Counted from the first letter of the stretch, positions 11,744-23,786 are shown. The stretch: 64,000 nucleotides of DNA from Liopterus haemorrhoidalis (GCA_963971575.1 OZ020616.1:5848924-5912923); one strand, 5' to 3'. Notes: generated from the letters alone by a model not told the origin. Numbers and translations are program-made.

Positions 11744-12378
11744 ACCGACCGCCAACATATATAAGGGAGGTATTGTGATCATACCGATTTTGACATGTCG
11801 AGATTTCGATGGATCTCCACGAATTGCGGTACTCCACGAACATCCCTACATAACGTTTTATCTTTTTTTAGCATGATGTCTGTCAGTCTGTCTGTCCGTC
11901 CGTCCGTCTGTCCGTCTATCCATCTGTCTGTGTACACGTGCAGAGCAAATTCGGCTAAAAGGATTTTGATGAAACTTCATATTTAAGCTTCTGCCATCAA
12001 TGGCACGGGATGATCAACTTTTGGTAAAAATCGGTCGAAAAATGAGAGTTTACTCGTGTCGATTTTATGATTTTTGCGAAAATTTAACAACAGAAAAATA
12101 TTTCCAAAAAATGTATTTAACAAAAGTTGCTATAAAAGCAATAACTAACAACGTTTATTTGAGACATCTTTTGATAAAAATTTTTCAAAAATTTTTCAAA
12201 AATTTTTCGAATTTTTTTTTAAGTATCTACTTTTCATACTTATATGTAACGTTCCATGGTTATGATAAATAATATCTCTGTTAGAAAATATTAGGCCAAG
12301 TTATTCTCTGCTGCTAGAATGTATTTTATACAAGTACTTTGTGATGGCGGTCGGTCTTGTGGTGGCCACAGCTGATTT
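11744..12378. mobile_element. Microsatellite-bearing element F, copy 1
   Basis: The inverted terminal motif ACCGACCGCCA occurs at 11744 and, in reverse, at 12345-12355. Outside the right motif lies TTGTGGTGGCCACAGC, which also borders the copy at 28595. The element carries a CTGT/CCGT tract at 11878-11935. The core around 12040-12150 (ACTCGTGTCGATTTTATGAT and onward) is shared with copies at 21672, 28595 and 42351. No coding function is seen; the class is undetermined. Confidence 0.65.
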
Positions 12379-12448
12379 TTTAAATTTAAAATTATATGCA
12401 ATTTAACAAAAAATATTATGGCCTACTTACATGAGGGAACATCGTGAA

Positions 12449-12683
12449 CAGTGGCGCACCCAAGGAGGGGGCCCGGGCCCCCCCTAAGAAGGAAGGAAAT
12501 AAAAATAAAAACACACAAACACACTAGAAAATTTAAAAAATTGAGATGAGGACTTTTTTTTTAGGTCGTCACTTGTATTTTAGTAGTGAGGACCTTTTTT
12601 TTAGGTCATCACTTTATAGTTCCATAATTTAAATAATTTTGTCTTCCGCTCCCCCCCAACAAAAATTCCTGGGGGCGCCACTG
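12449..12683. mobile_element. 235-bp hAT MITE, TIR CAGTGGCGC
   Basis: Ends are CAGTGGCGCACCCAAGGA and, reversed, CAGTGGCGCCCCCAGGAA. The flanking 8-mers are ATCGTGAA and ATTGTGAA, a TSD with one mutation. Two internal units GAGGACTTTTTTTTAGGTC resemble the internal units of the MITE at 5563-5810. Confidence 0.85.
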
Positions 12684-12691
12684 ATTGTGAA

Positions 12692-13731
12692 TGCATTATA
12701 AATGTATGTATATTTTTGTCACCAATTTAGAATAGTTCAAAACTCATACAAGGGTGGCATCATTGGTGCGAAATCTTAATTCAAATCGGTTGTAGACCGG
12801 CCAGCGCAGTCGGCGACATTGGACAATTAATAAAGAGTTGTTTAGTGTGGTGGACGGTTAAAAGTGGCAGCAACTGGTCGCGGAATTTGCGATACACGAA
12901 AAAGCAATATAGGTGCACCGACAACCGCATCTCACAAATTAAACAAACCTGCGAACCAGACAACTGCATGCCTTTTCAAAATAATAAACTGCTAACTTTA
13001 CTTTTGTTACACCAACCCAAATAAATAAAATTTGTATATATATATACAGGTGTTTGTTTGAAACGGGGCTTTATCTCCTTTATTTGTAAAGATACAAAAA
13101 ATCTTTAGAACAAAAGTTAAACTAGACAAAACGGCCCATCTAAAGGTTACTATAAGAATTCTGAGGCACTTAAATGAGGAAATGATGTTTTGATCTAGCA
13201 TAGGGAATCGATAATTTTATATTTTTTTCCTAAAAGTACATTAAATTAGCTTTACAATGACACCAAAAAGTCATATTTTTATGTTAACCATTTCAAAATG
13301 GCGACCATTTATTTACAAAATATTAATCAACATAAGTTTTACAAAGTTGAACGTAGCAAGCTTTGAAAACAATAAAAAAAGAAACAAAATATACTGTTAT
13401 AACTAGTTATTATGTGAAATAACATGAAATAACTAAAATTTTAATTTTTCAATTAAATGTTTTATAAATAACAAGAGTTTAATAGTTTATTTTCCAAAAG
13501 GTTAGAAGTGCCATCCGGGATATCCAAGAGTGTACTCTTATAAGGGCGATGGAAGAGTTTTTATTAAGAATGAGAAAATGTGTGGACAATAATGGTGGTT
13601 TGATCGAACATTTGTATTTTTTTTTTTTTTTGTAAAATAATTGTAAAAAGTAATAGTTTTTTTTTCTAAAAAGTCAAATAATTTATTTTAGAGATATTTT
13701 GTTTCTTTTTTTATTGTTTTGATCTGAAATG
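12692..13731. other. Unassigned spacer
   Basis: No family recognised. A short TA repeat near 13037-13047 precedes ACAGGTGTTTGTTTGAAACG, which could be an element edge but has no identified partner. Confidence 0.3.
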
Positions 13732-14178
13732 ATGATCTGAAATGTGTAGAAACCAAATATGAGGCCGAAAAAATAAAAAAACATGTATAGTCTCCAATTT
13801 TATTAATACAGTTTTTGTAATTAGTAATTATAATGTTGTGTTTAAAATAATATTTAATGTTGTGTATAATTTTGTGTTTCAAAAATAAATAACTTACACC
13901 GTTTATTTAGATTTATTTATTTAAATTCCTTATTTATATGTTATATTAATGTACATGGATTATTAAATATATATGTATTTCTTTGTTAATTGTAAAACTT
14001 TTGATAATATAATAATAAAATATATATAATACAATGATAATGGTAATTATGAACGTAAATCAGATAGTAAAATTTAAATTTGGCGGTTGTTGTTGTTTAG
14101 TTCATTGGTACATTCCTAGAGGGAACGTACTAATATTTTTTGCTGCCAGTGTCCGTTCTTAATATATTGTGTTCTGTG
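13732..14178 (-). repeat. Arm 2 of the large inverted repeat
   Basis: Reverse complement of 9426-9875. Outer and inner borders are equally sharp in both arms. The sequences outside the arms do not match each other. Confidence 0.8.
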
Positions 14179-14839
14179 ATTGTCATAGGCTACCAGATCT
14201 GTAAATTTTAAATATGTTCTGGGGGGGTATCCTCTTGAGGCATTTTCAAATTCTGGTCACTTTGATACTAATAATATTACTCGTTATATGCTGCGAATTA
14301 TTTAGCAAATTTCGTATACTGAAGAAACAATAATGTGTTCTTGAAAATATTGCATTTGAAATCTGTTCATTGTTTCTAGATTTCTCTGAATGTACTATTA
14401 ATAAATGTCATTTAAATTTTTCGATTGAATCAATAATAGGTTATTTTATTACCGTTGTTTAGCAGCGTAAGCTGTAACACTGGAGCATTTCTACTTAAGA
14501 TTAAACTATTAACTATAAACATTTCAATTAAGGCAGTAAATAAGATTAGTGTGCGCTTTGAAACAATACTACAATAAATATATCGATATATAATCACAGT
14601 AAAATATTCAGCGTTTTATTATAATAATAATTTTATATACATAATGCGTCTCGAATTGAACTTGAACCTGTGCTGATGACCTTTTGACGGCTGCGGCTTC
14701 TCGGGAGAAAGTGTTACCACTCTCCGGATGTTGAACAATTATGTAAGTGATATTATATTCATTCGGATGGCTAGATTTGTTTAGAGATTCTGGATGGTTT
14801 GGGACGAATCTAGGTGCTTGCAAATTTTATTTGCAGTTG
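14179..14839. other. Unassigned stretch
   Basis: A run of G near 14221-14227 and a 71-codon minus-strand frame at 14608-14823 of unknown meaning. No conserved domain was recognised. Confidence 0.3.
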
Positions 14840-15311
14840 CTTACCGTATTTTTTATTTTTGTAAAAGTCACGAGGACTCAAGTCAGGCGAATAAGGAGGT
14901 TGAGGAGCCACATGAATGTTTTTACTGACCAAAAACTCGTTTATAGAAATTGCTGTGTGACAAGGCGCATTGTCTCATCCTATTTCATTGGTCAAAATCT
15001 GATGAACGGTAGTGTCAAAGTCAACCCTTCCTTGATTATTCTGACTGTCAATCGACGATCTGTACGTACAAGATTCCGGATTCCGTCGACATTTTCATCG
15101 GTTCTTGAAGATGAAGGCCTTTTGCTGCGTGATTCATCTTCAATCAACTCTCTTCCTTTTAAAAATTCCTTATACCACCAAGAATCTGGGTCCTTGATAA
15201 AATACTGTCTCCGTAGGCCTGCTGAAGTTTTGCAAAAGTTTCTGTTGAACTGTGCCCGAGTCTGAAGCAAAATCTGATAGCACACCGTTGCTCGAAATGA
15301 ATGTCACTCAT
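14840..15311 (-). pseudogene. Mariner transposase pseudogene, second family
   Basis: The start MSDIHFEQRCAIRFCF (ATG at 15309-15311) and LGHSSTETFAKLQQAYG are typical of one insect mariner group. After a frame change, GRELIEDESRSKRPSSSRTD and LVRTDRRLTVR cover the helix-turn-helix region. The chain then jumps by an internal deletion to DNAPCHTAISINEFL and PPYSPDLSPRDF near 14845-14990, which hold the second and third catalytic Asp. The first catalytic Asp region is lost. The family differs clearly from the four mariner copies elsewhere in the window. No terminal repeats were found. Confidence 0.85.
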
Positions 15312-15997
15312 TTTTAGAACGCACTAGAAAAGACTATTTCACGCAAAAAATCGCTACGGACAAAAAAATTAGTCTAGCGAGTTCAAACTCGTATAGAAGG
15401 CGTATCACTTGCCGTCCCTCCAAGTCCCGCGTCTCAAATGTTGCCAGATCAAACGCTATGTTGTCAATTTGATTAATTTTTCGAACACGGGATCATAAGC
15501 ACCTGTGTCTCTGCATTACCTCTGCCACATAAAATTTATCAACCACAATAAAATAATGCCCGCATATGTTTGATCATTTAATACAGACTAATAATGACTA
15601 TAACAAAGCCATTTTTATTAAAGTCAATTGGAAAAAGAATCAGTTAAATGCGAAGAAATGTAAAACTTCAAATGATATAAAGCGGCTGTACTGAGGGTTC
15701 ATAAACATTTAATAGTTATGTTTAGAAATGGAATAATTAATGTGCTATTGCATAATTGAATTTAAATTAAATTAAATTGCATATTAATTATACAGATGTT
15801 GATTAATATGGAGTATTATGAACAAAATATAATAACAAAGATATAATTAAATAAGGAATAAAGCAATAGATATTTGGAGTTACAAAATACAAATGAAGAC
15901 AAGTACTTGTTAGTATTAAACTCAGAACAAGACCAACGCAAATTAGGCAAATTACCTTGTGAACACGTGCAATTTTAAAGTTGTGAAAGACTTCTTA
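15312..15997. other. Unassigned AT-rich stretch
   Basis: No motif beyond the probable 5' flank of the mariner pseudogene (15312-15470). Confidence 0.3.
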
Positions 15998-15999
15998 TA

Positions 16000-17135
16000 C
16001 GAGGGTTACCTCTTATGTTTTTACAAAGGACCACTAGATGGCAATATTGAAATGTGTCAATACTATATTCGTAAAATTTGACATTTGGTATTGTGTTATC
16101 AGTGGCAGCTTATAAAGTTACCGAGTAGTTTGTTGACAGTGAGCTCTTAAAAAAACAAGTTTGTGAAAAAATGGATATTACACTTGAAGGTTTTCGTTGG
16201 ATGATTTTTTACGATTTTAGTAAAGTCCTAACTCAACAACAATGCATAGATTCGCTACGTTCAACTGTTGGTAATGAAGCACCATCAGAAAAGACTTATA
16301 ATTGGTTTGCAGAATTTAGTCGTGGTCGTGCTGCCGTCAGTGATGAATCTCGTAAAGGTCAACCAAAATTGGTTGCGATTCAAAAAAACATCGATGGTGT
16401 GCATAAAATGATCGAAGAAGATCGGCATGTGACTTACCGTGAGATAGATGCATCTTTTGGCATATCGCAGACTGCAGCACCAACAGAAAAGACAATTGGT
16501 TTGCAGAATTTCATCGTGGTCGTGCGTCCGTCAGTGATGAATCTCGTGAAGGTCGACCAAAATCGGTTCTGATTAAAAAAAAAAAAAAACAACGAGGCTG
16601 TGCGCAAAATGGTAGAACAAGATCGGCATGTGACTTACCGTGAGATAGAAGCATCCTTTGGCATATCGCAGACTGCAATACATTTGATTTTGCATGAACA
16701 TTTAGCTGTGAAAAAGATCTGTTCCCGATGGATTCCGCATAATTCGACCAAACCTCAAAAAAAGGCTCGAGTTGATTAGTGCAAAGGAATGCTAAAAAAA
16801 TTCAACCTAGGCTCTGCAAAATCCGTATACAACATCGTTACAGGTAACGAAATTTGGATTTATTCATATGAACCGGAAACTAAGCAACAATCCACTGTTT
16901 GCGTCTTCCAAGATGAACCGAAACCCACAAAAGTTATTCGTTCACGAAGCACTTCCAAGAAAATCGCTTGTTTCTTCGTTTGTACTGGAAATATCGGAAC
17001 CATTCCTTTAGAGGATTGGAGAACAGTTAATGCTGAATGGTATACAATTTGTTTGCCAGAATTCATCGGCAAAATCAGGAAAAACAACCAAAAAGGTCGT
17101 ATCATTCTTCAAAAAAAAAGGCTCGTGTTGATTGT
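16000..17135 (+). mobile_element. Mariner copy A
   Basis: The left terminus is CGAGGGTTACC...TTTTTACAAA with TA at 15998-15999. The right terminus is missing: the homology stops near 17135, where a hAT end begins. Length to the break is about 1.1 kb, close to a usual 1.3-kb mariner. Confidence 0.85.
16171..17135 (+). pseudogene. Mariner transposase, copy A, with internal duplication
   Basis: It begins MDITLEGFRWMIFYDFSK and includes the DNA-binding part (LTQQQCIDSLRSTVGNEAP). Segment 16279-16476 is repeated at 16477-16690, so the second helix-turn-helix region appears twice. After a frame break the catalytic part gives SAKSVYNIVTGNEIWIYSYE (first Asp position reads N). The chain ends abnormally at RIILQKKR: the second and third catalytic Asp are absent because the sequence switches into a copy of an upstream segment (AAAAAAGGCTCGTGTTGATT). 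It is dead. Confidence 0.85.
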
Positions 17136-17144
17136 TCTAAAGCA

Positions 17145-17400
17145 GGGGTGACCAGACTACGGCCCGCAAGAAAATATCATCCGGCCCGTAGACATATTTT
17201 AAAAAGTTTAAATAAATAGTCGGCGGCCAATTATGCTGTATCGGTCGATAAGGCAAGTGCGATTAACTGTTAATCGGCAATCGGCCAATTTGTTTATCGG
17301 TGCAACCTTATTCTTATTAAATATTTTAAATGATACTGGCCCGTTTTCTCGATGAGCAAAGAAAAAGATTCAGGCCGCACATAGGTAATTGGTAATTCAC
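17145..17400. mobile_element. hAT end fragment
   Basis: CAGGGGTGACCAGACTACGG followed by CCCGC and repeated GGCCCGTAG motifs is a typical hAT terminal sequence. A further GGCCCG and GGCCGC lie near 17340-17375. No opposite terminus or TSD was found. Confidence 0.5.
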
Positions 17401-17945
17401 AGAACCCCCTGTATAGTCACATCTACCTCTAGACTGGGCTGGCGGCCTTCTACCTTGCCCTGGGCAGCTGATAGTTGTTGGAGTCACTTCACAGCAACTA
17501 CGGAACTCATATTTTTTCAAATTTAGGTTTTTAGCGACCGACCGGAGAGCTGATCGGACACTGGCATCCGTCAACTATATAACGCTTGAGTCTGGTCGTA
17601 ATATACGTTATATATTTCGAATACTTCGTGTCTTTTCAAAGTGATGAGCGGAAAAAAATAGTTTAATCGAACTAGGCGTTCCAAAAACGGCATTTTATTT
17701 TTCGCGACAGGTGCCAATCATTTTTATCGACTTCACTCATTTTAAATTTATTGTTCCATTACAGATGTGTCTTTATGTTTAGGGGTTGTTTGAGTGACAG
17801 CGCCAGTTATTTATTTATTTTATTCTGAGATTTGTCTTCATAGTCGTTTCATAGAAAAATGATGGACAATATTGTAAACAAAACATAGCGCTAAAACCAT
17901 ATGTTACCCAAGGCAGTAAAAATAAATATTGCTTTAGTTGTTGAT
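17401..17945. other. Unassigned stretch
   Basis: Nothing recognised. Confidence 0.3.
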
Positions 17946-18963
17946 ATTATAAATTTGGGAATGTATTTTAAATCTTTCATTGAGCCAACAAGCGTTTGAC
18001 TCAATTAAAAGAAGAAAACTCATTGCAATATTAAAAAAACTGAACATACAGCAAAAAATAAGAAGGTTGATAGGGATGACAATGGAAATAAAAAAGACAA
18101 ACATAATAACATAAAAATGAATAACAGAGGAATTCGAAGTTAAGAGAGGAGTAAGGCAAGGAGACTCACTATCAGCTACTCTATTCAACTTGGTGTTAGA
18201 GTATGTCATGAGGAAAATAAATAAAAGAAACATCAGAACAGGAGGAGGACAATTAATATCGTATTCCGATGACGTTGTACTTATAACAAAAGAAAGGGAG
18301 ATAATGAAGAAGTGGCTAGAGGAGATAAGACGGGAAGGAGAAAAAATAGGATTAAAAATAAATGAAAGTAAGATAAAAATAATGAGACCTGGAAAAATGT
18401 TGGAAAATAGAAAAATACTAAGAGACAAATTTAAAATCGAACAAGTAGAAAAATTCAGATATTTGGGAGTCATGCTAGCAAGTAATGGAGAAAGGAATAT
18501 AGAAATTAGACAAAAAATAATGGCAACAAATAAAGCATACTATGCAATTAAGAAAGTTATGAATAGCAATATATTAACAGTAGGAACAAAACTAAAAGAA
18601 TATTTTAAGAATAGTAGAAAGAAAAATATTAAGAACAATATTAGGACCAATAAGAACTGGAGAAAATGAATATCGCCCAAGAATGGACCACGAGATAATC
18701 GAAATAATAGGATAAGTCATTGTTAAGAAAATGAACAGAGAGTAAAATGGCTAGGATACGTATGGAGAGCAGGAGAAAAGTCAACAATAGTATCAGTCCT
18801 GCAGTGGAATCCAGGAAGAACAAGAAGGCGAGGAAGACCAAGATTAACGTGGCTGAAAGAAGTAGAAGAAGACATAAAAAGGGCCGGAATAAATGAATGG
18901 AAAGAGAAGGCAAGAGATAGAAACCGTTGGAGAAAGTTATCAAAGAAAATAGGAACTACTTAA
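17946..18963 (+). pseudogene. RTE-like non-LTR reverse transcriptase, 5'-truncated
   Basis: Blocks in order: QQAFDSIKRRKLIAILKKL (about 17979), FEVKRGVRQGDSLSATLFNL (18136), the catalytic loop SYSDDVVLI (18258-18284), IGLKINESKIKIM, and FRYLGVMLASNGE. After a frame change the C-terminal tail reads KWLGYVWRAGEKS, RRRGRPRLTWLKEVEEDIKR and DRNRWRKL, ending near 18963. This block order and the GRPR-W tail are typical of RTE-type elements. Stops near 18115 and 18668 break it. The endonuclease domain is missing. Confidence 0.85.
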
Positions 18964-19040
18964 GAAGATACAAAGAGGACAAAACCACCCCAAGAAATTG
19001 ATTAGAAAGCTCTATGAGCGGCGGAATCCCACAAGGGATG

Positions 19041-19700
19041 TTAAGCCACTATATATATAGGTGGTATTGGTTTAGGTCTTAAACCATCCTCCTCCAGGTA
19101 CTGCACTTCAGGCTTACCACAAGGTAGCACGTTGTACGCGAATACCTGACGGGGAAAATACACACTGCCGCATCTCAGACCCTGGAGATGTGCGGCAGCG
19201 GCTAGTGCACTACGCCGTGTGTCTTCAAGGTGCGTAAGAAACCAAGCAAACATGATTTTTGCACTCTGCAGACCAAAGAGCTGGAAATTGATCTGCAGGC
19301 AGGAATTAAATTCCTGCTCGGAGGATGCCTAAGAACCACAAGCTTGATTCTGTGTTCCGGGTACATTTGACGAAGATCAGAAAAAAGGTCGGAGTATTTC
19401 TCTCGCTTTTTGACCTCCTTTAGAGACATGTTTTTCTCTGCTGGACACGAAAATTCGATTACAAACATCTCTCTTGTTTCGCGGTCCAGCAGGAGTATGG
19501 CTGGCTTCGTTGCTTGAAGTGGTCGAGGAGTGGGCATGAAATAATTCCAGTATATGCGGCATCTGTAATTTTCCACCACCTTCTCTATATCCCCTGAAGC
19601 ATATGGAATGACACGAGTTGTGTCAATTCCATAGTGTTGTCTCAAGTGGTAGTAGACACAATGCTGCTCTACGCGTGGTAGAGCAGCATTGTGCCGGTAA
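19041..19700 (-). pseudogene. C-terminal nuclease part of an R4/Dong-type retrotransposon
   Basis: The minus strand encodes HNAALPRVEQHC near 19690, then YYHLRQHYGIDTTRVIPYAS, W-NYFMPTPRPLQATKPAILL-D, MFVIEFSCPAEKN and K-REKYSDLFSDLRQMYP. This matches the restriction-like endonuclease layout (D...E-x-S...K) at the C-terminus of early-branching non-LTR elements. A following frame (19041-19253) reads AAAHLQGLRCGSVYFPRQVF, homologous to the tails at 45783 and 56521. The reverse transcriptase itself is absent. The subfamily assignment is inference. Confidence 0.6.
19657..19693. repeat. Perfect 16-bp stem hairpin
   Basis: CACAATGCTGCTCTAC (19657-19672) and GTAGAGCAGCATTGTG (19678-19693) are exact reverse complements around a 5-base loop. 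It sits in the coding frame at the 5' edge of the nuclease remnant. Confidence 0.9.
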
Positions 19701-20672
19701 ATGTAGTGTTGTCATATGGTATCGCCAGCGACCGTTCACAGCTCTAAATTTAATTATGCTTTGTCGATTGCAGTGACCCAAATTATATTGAAAACAATAA
19801 TAAATATATAACAGCGGTAGGCTATTGCAAATGATAAAATAGGTATATCCTGTTGTAAAATTATAAATTTTAAAGTGGCATTACCTGTAAAGTATCTTCA
19901 ACAAATTCTGAATTTACATCTCTCGTTGAAATATTCGCACTCGAAAATTCCTAAGTTGGCTCGTACTTTGTCTTAAACTCGACTGTCGTTAATCGACCGA
20001 TAATATTTGAATTTCAATCAAATTGAATTATAATCCGCGTAAAATCGCGTAAAAATATTTTATTTATAAAAAAGTTAGTGGATATTTGAAACCACAGTTA
20101 AAGAAACCGCAATTTGACCGCCATCGATTATTTCATGGTATAACAAGGGTACTATGCATAAAAAGCACCTACATTTTAAGGTTAGTTATAACTTTTTGGA
20201 CACCCACAGGTATATATCAAGTTCAAACATGGATCATAGGCAATCGCCCAGGGCCCCGTTTTTGCTCATTACACAATACAAAATGCTTAATGAAGTACAG
20301 AGTCTACAATTGTAAAGGGCTTTGGAGGATTTGACCATGTCTAATGTAAGTCAGAGCAGGCCCGTAACAAAGGCGTGGCGATATAGGTACCCGCCACAGG
20401 CGCAAGTAAGTTTGGGGCGCAAAATAAAGTTTCGATAAACATTTATGTTTCTTGTTTTCGTAGCTGTGATATTTCTTAATTGTTTTCTTGGTAATTATAT
20501 TTTCTGATTTGTATTTAGAGATCATAAGTTTGTAATCATTATCATGTGAAACGTAAAATAACCATCAAAAGTTACTCAAACCTAAGTACAACGACATACA
20601 CGCGCGCCTTTAGATATATTCTTTGGGTCATTGTGTGGGAGTGGTAATTTCCGAAATTAAATTGACTAATTT
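19701..20672. other. Unassigned stretch; possible hAT end near 20356
   Basis: CAGGCCCGTAACAAAGGCG near 20356 and GGGGCGC near 20414 resemble a hAT terminus without partner. No gene is supported. Confidence 0.3.
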
Positions 20673-21671
20673 AGAGGAAATGCACTTCAATGGTTTAAAA
20701 ACTATTTAGAAAATAGAAAACAAATTGTCGTATGTGACAAAATAAGATCAAAAGAAAAGTTGATAGAGTATGGTGTACCGCAAGGTAGTATCTTGGGACC
20801 ATTACTGTTCATTTTATATATAAATGATTTTAGAAATGTTTTAGTTCACTGCAAATTTCATCTTTTTGCAGATGATACGCTAATTTATATTGAAGGTACT
20901 AACAAACAAGAAATGGAATTAAAATTAAATGAAGACATACACAGAGTAGCAAAATGGTTAAATTACAATAAATTGAAATTAAATACAAACAAAACAAAAG
21001 CAATGATATTTGGTAATGTGCACATAAGAGAGAAAATAGAAGATATTAAAATTTATATAGAAAATACCAAAATAGAAACAGTGAACACTTTTAAATATTT
21101 GGGCATTATGATAGACAAGAAATTAAAATTTAGTGAACACGTAGATTACATTTGTAAAAAAAATTCTAAAAAGATAGGTTTTCTAAACAGATGTGGTAAG
21201 CATTTATCGTACTGGGCTCGTAAAACTGTATTTAACACAATCATTTTACCGCACTTTAATTTTGCGGGAACTATATTATATTTGGCAAATTCAGGGGAAT
21301 TAAAAATATTGCAAATTTTACAAAATAGAGGCATGCGAACCATATTAGAATGTAACAAATACACGCATATAAAAACAATGTTAAGTAAATTAGGATGGTT
21401 AGAAGTTGAAAATCTATTAGAAATTAATTCATTAATTTTTATTCATAAGATCAAACTTGGGTTAGTACCAAAATATTTCAATAATATTTTAAAAGTTTTC
21501 AAAGATATACATAGTTATAATACTAGAAATAAAAATTCTTTTGCATTGGAGCATAGAAACAGTAAAGCAGCACAGAATTCGTTATTTTTTAAGGTAGTTA
21601 TAATTTATAATATGTTACCAGATAGTATAAGAGAAGTAGCTAATATAAGACAATTTAAATTGAAATTAAAA

Positions 21672-22205
21672 CCAGTGGCGAAGGGAAACCTCCGCTAGAC
21701 TTGCCCTCCCATAAAAAATATATTTAAAAAAAATGTAAATTAAAAAAGAAAAAATTTAAATATTTAAATAAATCTTCAAAAATACAACAAATTATGTTTT
21801 ATACAAATTTTTGTCCAAGGCTTGCTTTACAAGTTACGAATTAATTATCATGACCATGGAAACGTTACATATAAGTATGAAAAAATTGAGACTTGGAAAA
21901 ATTTTAAATAATTTTACAAAAAATTTTCGAAATTTTTCGTTTTATCAAAAAACGTCTCAAATAAAAGTTATTAGTTATTGCATTTATAGTAACTTTTGTT
22001 CAATAAATTTTTTCGAAATATTTTTCTGTTGCTAAATATTCGCAAAAATCTTAAAATCGACACGAGTAAACTCCCATTTCTAGTCAACCGATTTTCATAA
22101 AAAACAATAGGGTTCTTCCTATTTAATAGGAGAACTTTTTAGTACCAGAACAAACTCTTTGAGTTAAACCGTTTTTGAGTTATCGTGTATACACACAGAC
22201 AGACA

Positions 22206-22267
<62 letters not shown>

Positions 22268-22398
22268 TACGGACGGCACTTCGAAAATAGGTTTTTTGGA
22301 TTCCCTGGACCATGAAACGTGGTCATCCGTCAAAATCTCGACATCGAAAATTTTCGCGATTACAATACTTGCCCCTTATATATTAAGGTCGGGCAAGT
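21672..22398. mobile_element. Element F, copy 3
   Basis: It begins CAGTGGCGAAGGGAAACCTC and then ACTTGCCC (21699), with GGGCAAGT in reverse at 22391-22398. It interrupts the tail of the retrotransposon at 20673-22612. The core near 21990-22080 (CTAAATATTCGCAAAAATCT) is shared with copies at 11744, 28595 and 42351. Unlike those it carries a CA tract. Confidence 0.65.
22196..22268. repeat. (CA)n microsatellite
   Basis: An ACAGACAG lead-in followed by about 30 CA dinucleotides with two interruptions, within element F. Confidence 0.95.
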
Positions 22399-22612
22399 AA
22401 AAATATTATTTAGAAAAATAAGTAAATGTTTTATTTTTATTTGTTATTTGAATGTTTTGTTAAAACTATATACTTTAGATTAAGTGTGACATATTAATAT
22501 TAATTGTTTAGATTTACTTTAAAATATATTATATGAAATTATATTTACCTAGTACCTATTAATATTTGTTTATGTAGCAAAATAATGCTAAATAAAGTCT
22601 AATCTAATCTAT

Positions 22613-23786
22613 TTGGTAAGATCAGCAATTTTTGGAAAGGGGGAACTAATGTGGGAGTGGTAACTTCAGAAATAAAATTTCATCATTTTGTAAAATAAAA
22701 TTATTCAATTAGTTAAAAAATATTCAAATTATTCAAATATAAAAACTAATCTATTTTAAGATAAACATCCTCAAAGAGTAGTTGAGCTATCATATATTTT
22801 TCTAGTTAAGTGTCGAAAGATACGAGTAGAATTACCGTCGTATATTATATTATTTGTTTGAAAGAACGTTATTGTTTATATCAAATAGCATGGTCAAATG
22901 TTTATAGGAGACCATATATTTTCAGTGATATGGACTTCGTAGTAATTAGAGTCAAAATTAATTATCTGGGATTATAAATTATTGGTCATAGAAATATGAA
23001 TCTTCAAGATAAGTTTATAAAAGGGTTTTGTTGTTAATGTGGAGAGCTGATTATTTTTACAACGACAAAAAATGGGGTTCAGAGATCTGATTATTAGTTT
23101 AAAAAAAGAGCTGAAAATATCTTGTGAGAGACAAGAAGAGTCATGAGTAAACCGTCACCGTGTACGGACGAACCTCACAAGCATTTTTGGTAGAGAAACC
23201 CGGTAGCGTGTAGTGGGTAAACCAGAAGTAATCTGGAAGTGTTGAGAACAGTTCAATGAAATAAACGAACCTCGTTAACGGGTTAAACACTGTGAGTGTT
23301 GTGAGGTGTTTAGCGGCTTGTGAGGTGATAACGGTGACTGTGAGGTTTTGTGCTTTGAGTGTCTCTCATGGGATTTTCAGCCAGCATTAAATTGTAAGTT
23401 CTAATGTAATTAATAACATTCGATTCTAACTAAACATTAAACGTAGGGATATCAAATGAAATCTATGAATTCGTGGATAATTCAATAAATTTTTATTTTT
23501 GAAAAAACATTTATGGGATTTTCGCTAAAAATGTGTCAAAAAACTTTTTGCCCCATCATTTTATCAGCTTTAAGATATAATCAGCGATATATTAGCTTAT
23601 AAGGGCAGAGAAAGTAAGTTCTCCGTTTCTAGACCTCCGGTCATAGATGAAAATCACGTGGTCAGTGTGACGTTTCGACCGGTCCTGTTATCCGATTATC
23701 TCTCTGTGACTACTATATGTGACACAATATTGTAATTGTATATTCAATTGTAATCTATTGTATATATATGTAAAAGTGAAATAAAA
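22613..23786. other. Unassigned; probable retroelement 3' end at 23590-23786
   Basis: 22648-22680 nearly repeats 20633-20663 (TGTGGGAGTGGTAA core). At 23640-23690 the motif GACGTTTCGACCGGTCCTG and a following ATT tract at 23787 resemble a retroelement 3' end. No coding motif was recognised. Confidence 0.35.

Larger units (their letters stand above)
20673..22612 (+). pseudogene. Jockey/CR1-like retrotransposon, 5'-truncated, with nested element
   Basis: The open frame runs from 20673 (FRGNALQWFKNYLENRKQ) without a stop to 21698. It shows YGVPQGSILGPLLFILYIND, HLFADDTLIYIEG (catalytic Asp pair), NKLKLNTNKTKAM, FKYLGIMIDKKLKF and a conserved thumb and tail. The last codons (VAKGNLR) are foreign: an F element enters at about 21672. 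The original tail FKLKLK-KYYLEK resumes after 22398. The 3' end is a short repeat tail, TAATCTAATCT, near 22612. The first half of the element is missing. This is the best-preserved reverse transcriptase in the window and probably a fairly young insertion. Confidence 0.85.

Noticed and set aside
14608..14823. 71-codon minus-strand frame
   Set aside because: Reads like protein in composition but matches no family I can name. Left unassigned.
23100..23420. Possible non-coding host exon with GTAAGT donor near 23394
   Set aside because: A single donor-like hexamer is not enough, and no acceptor, frame or partner exon was seen.
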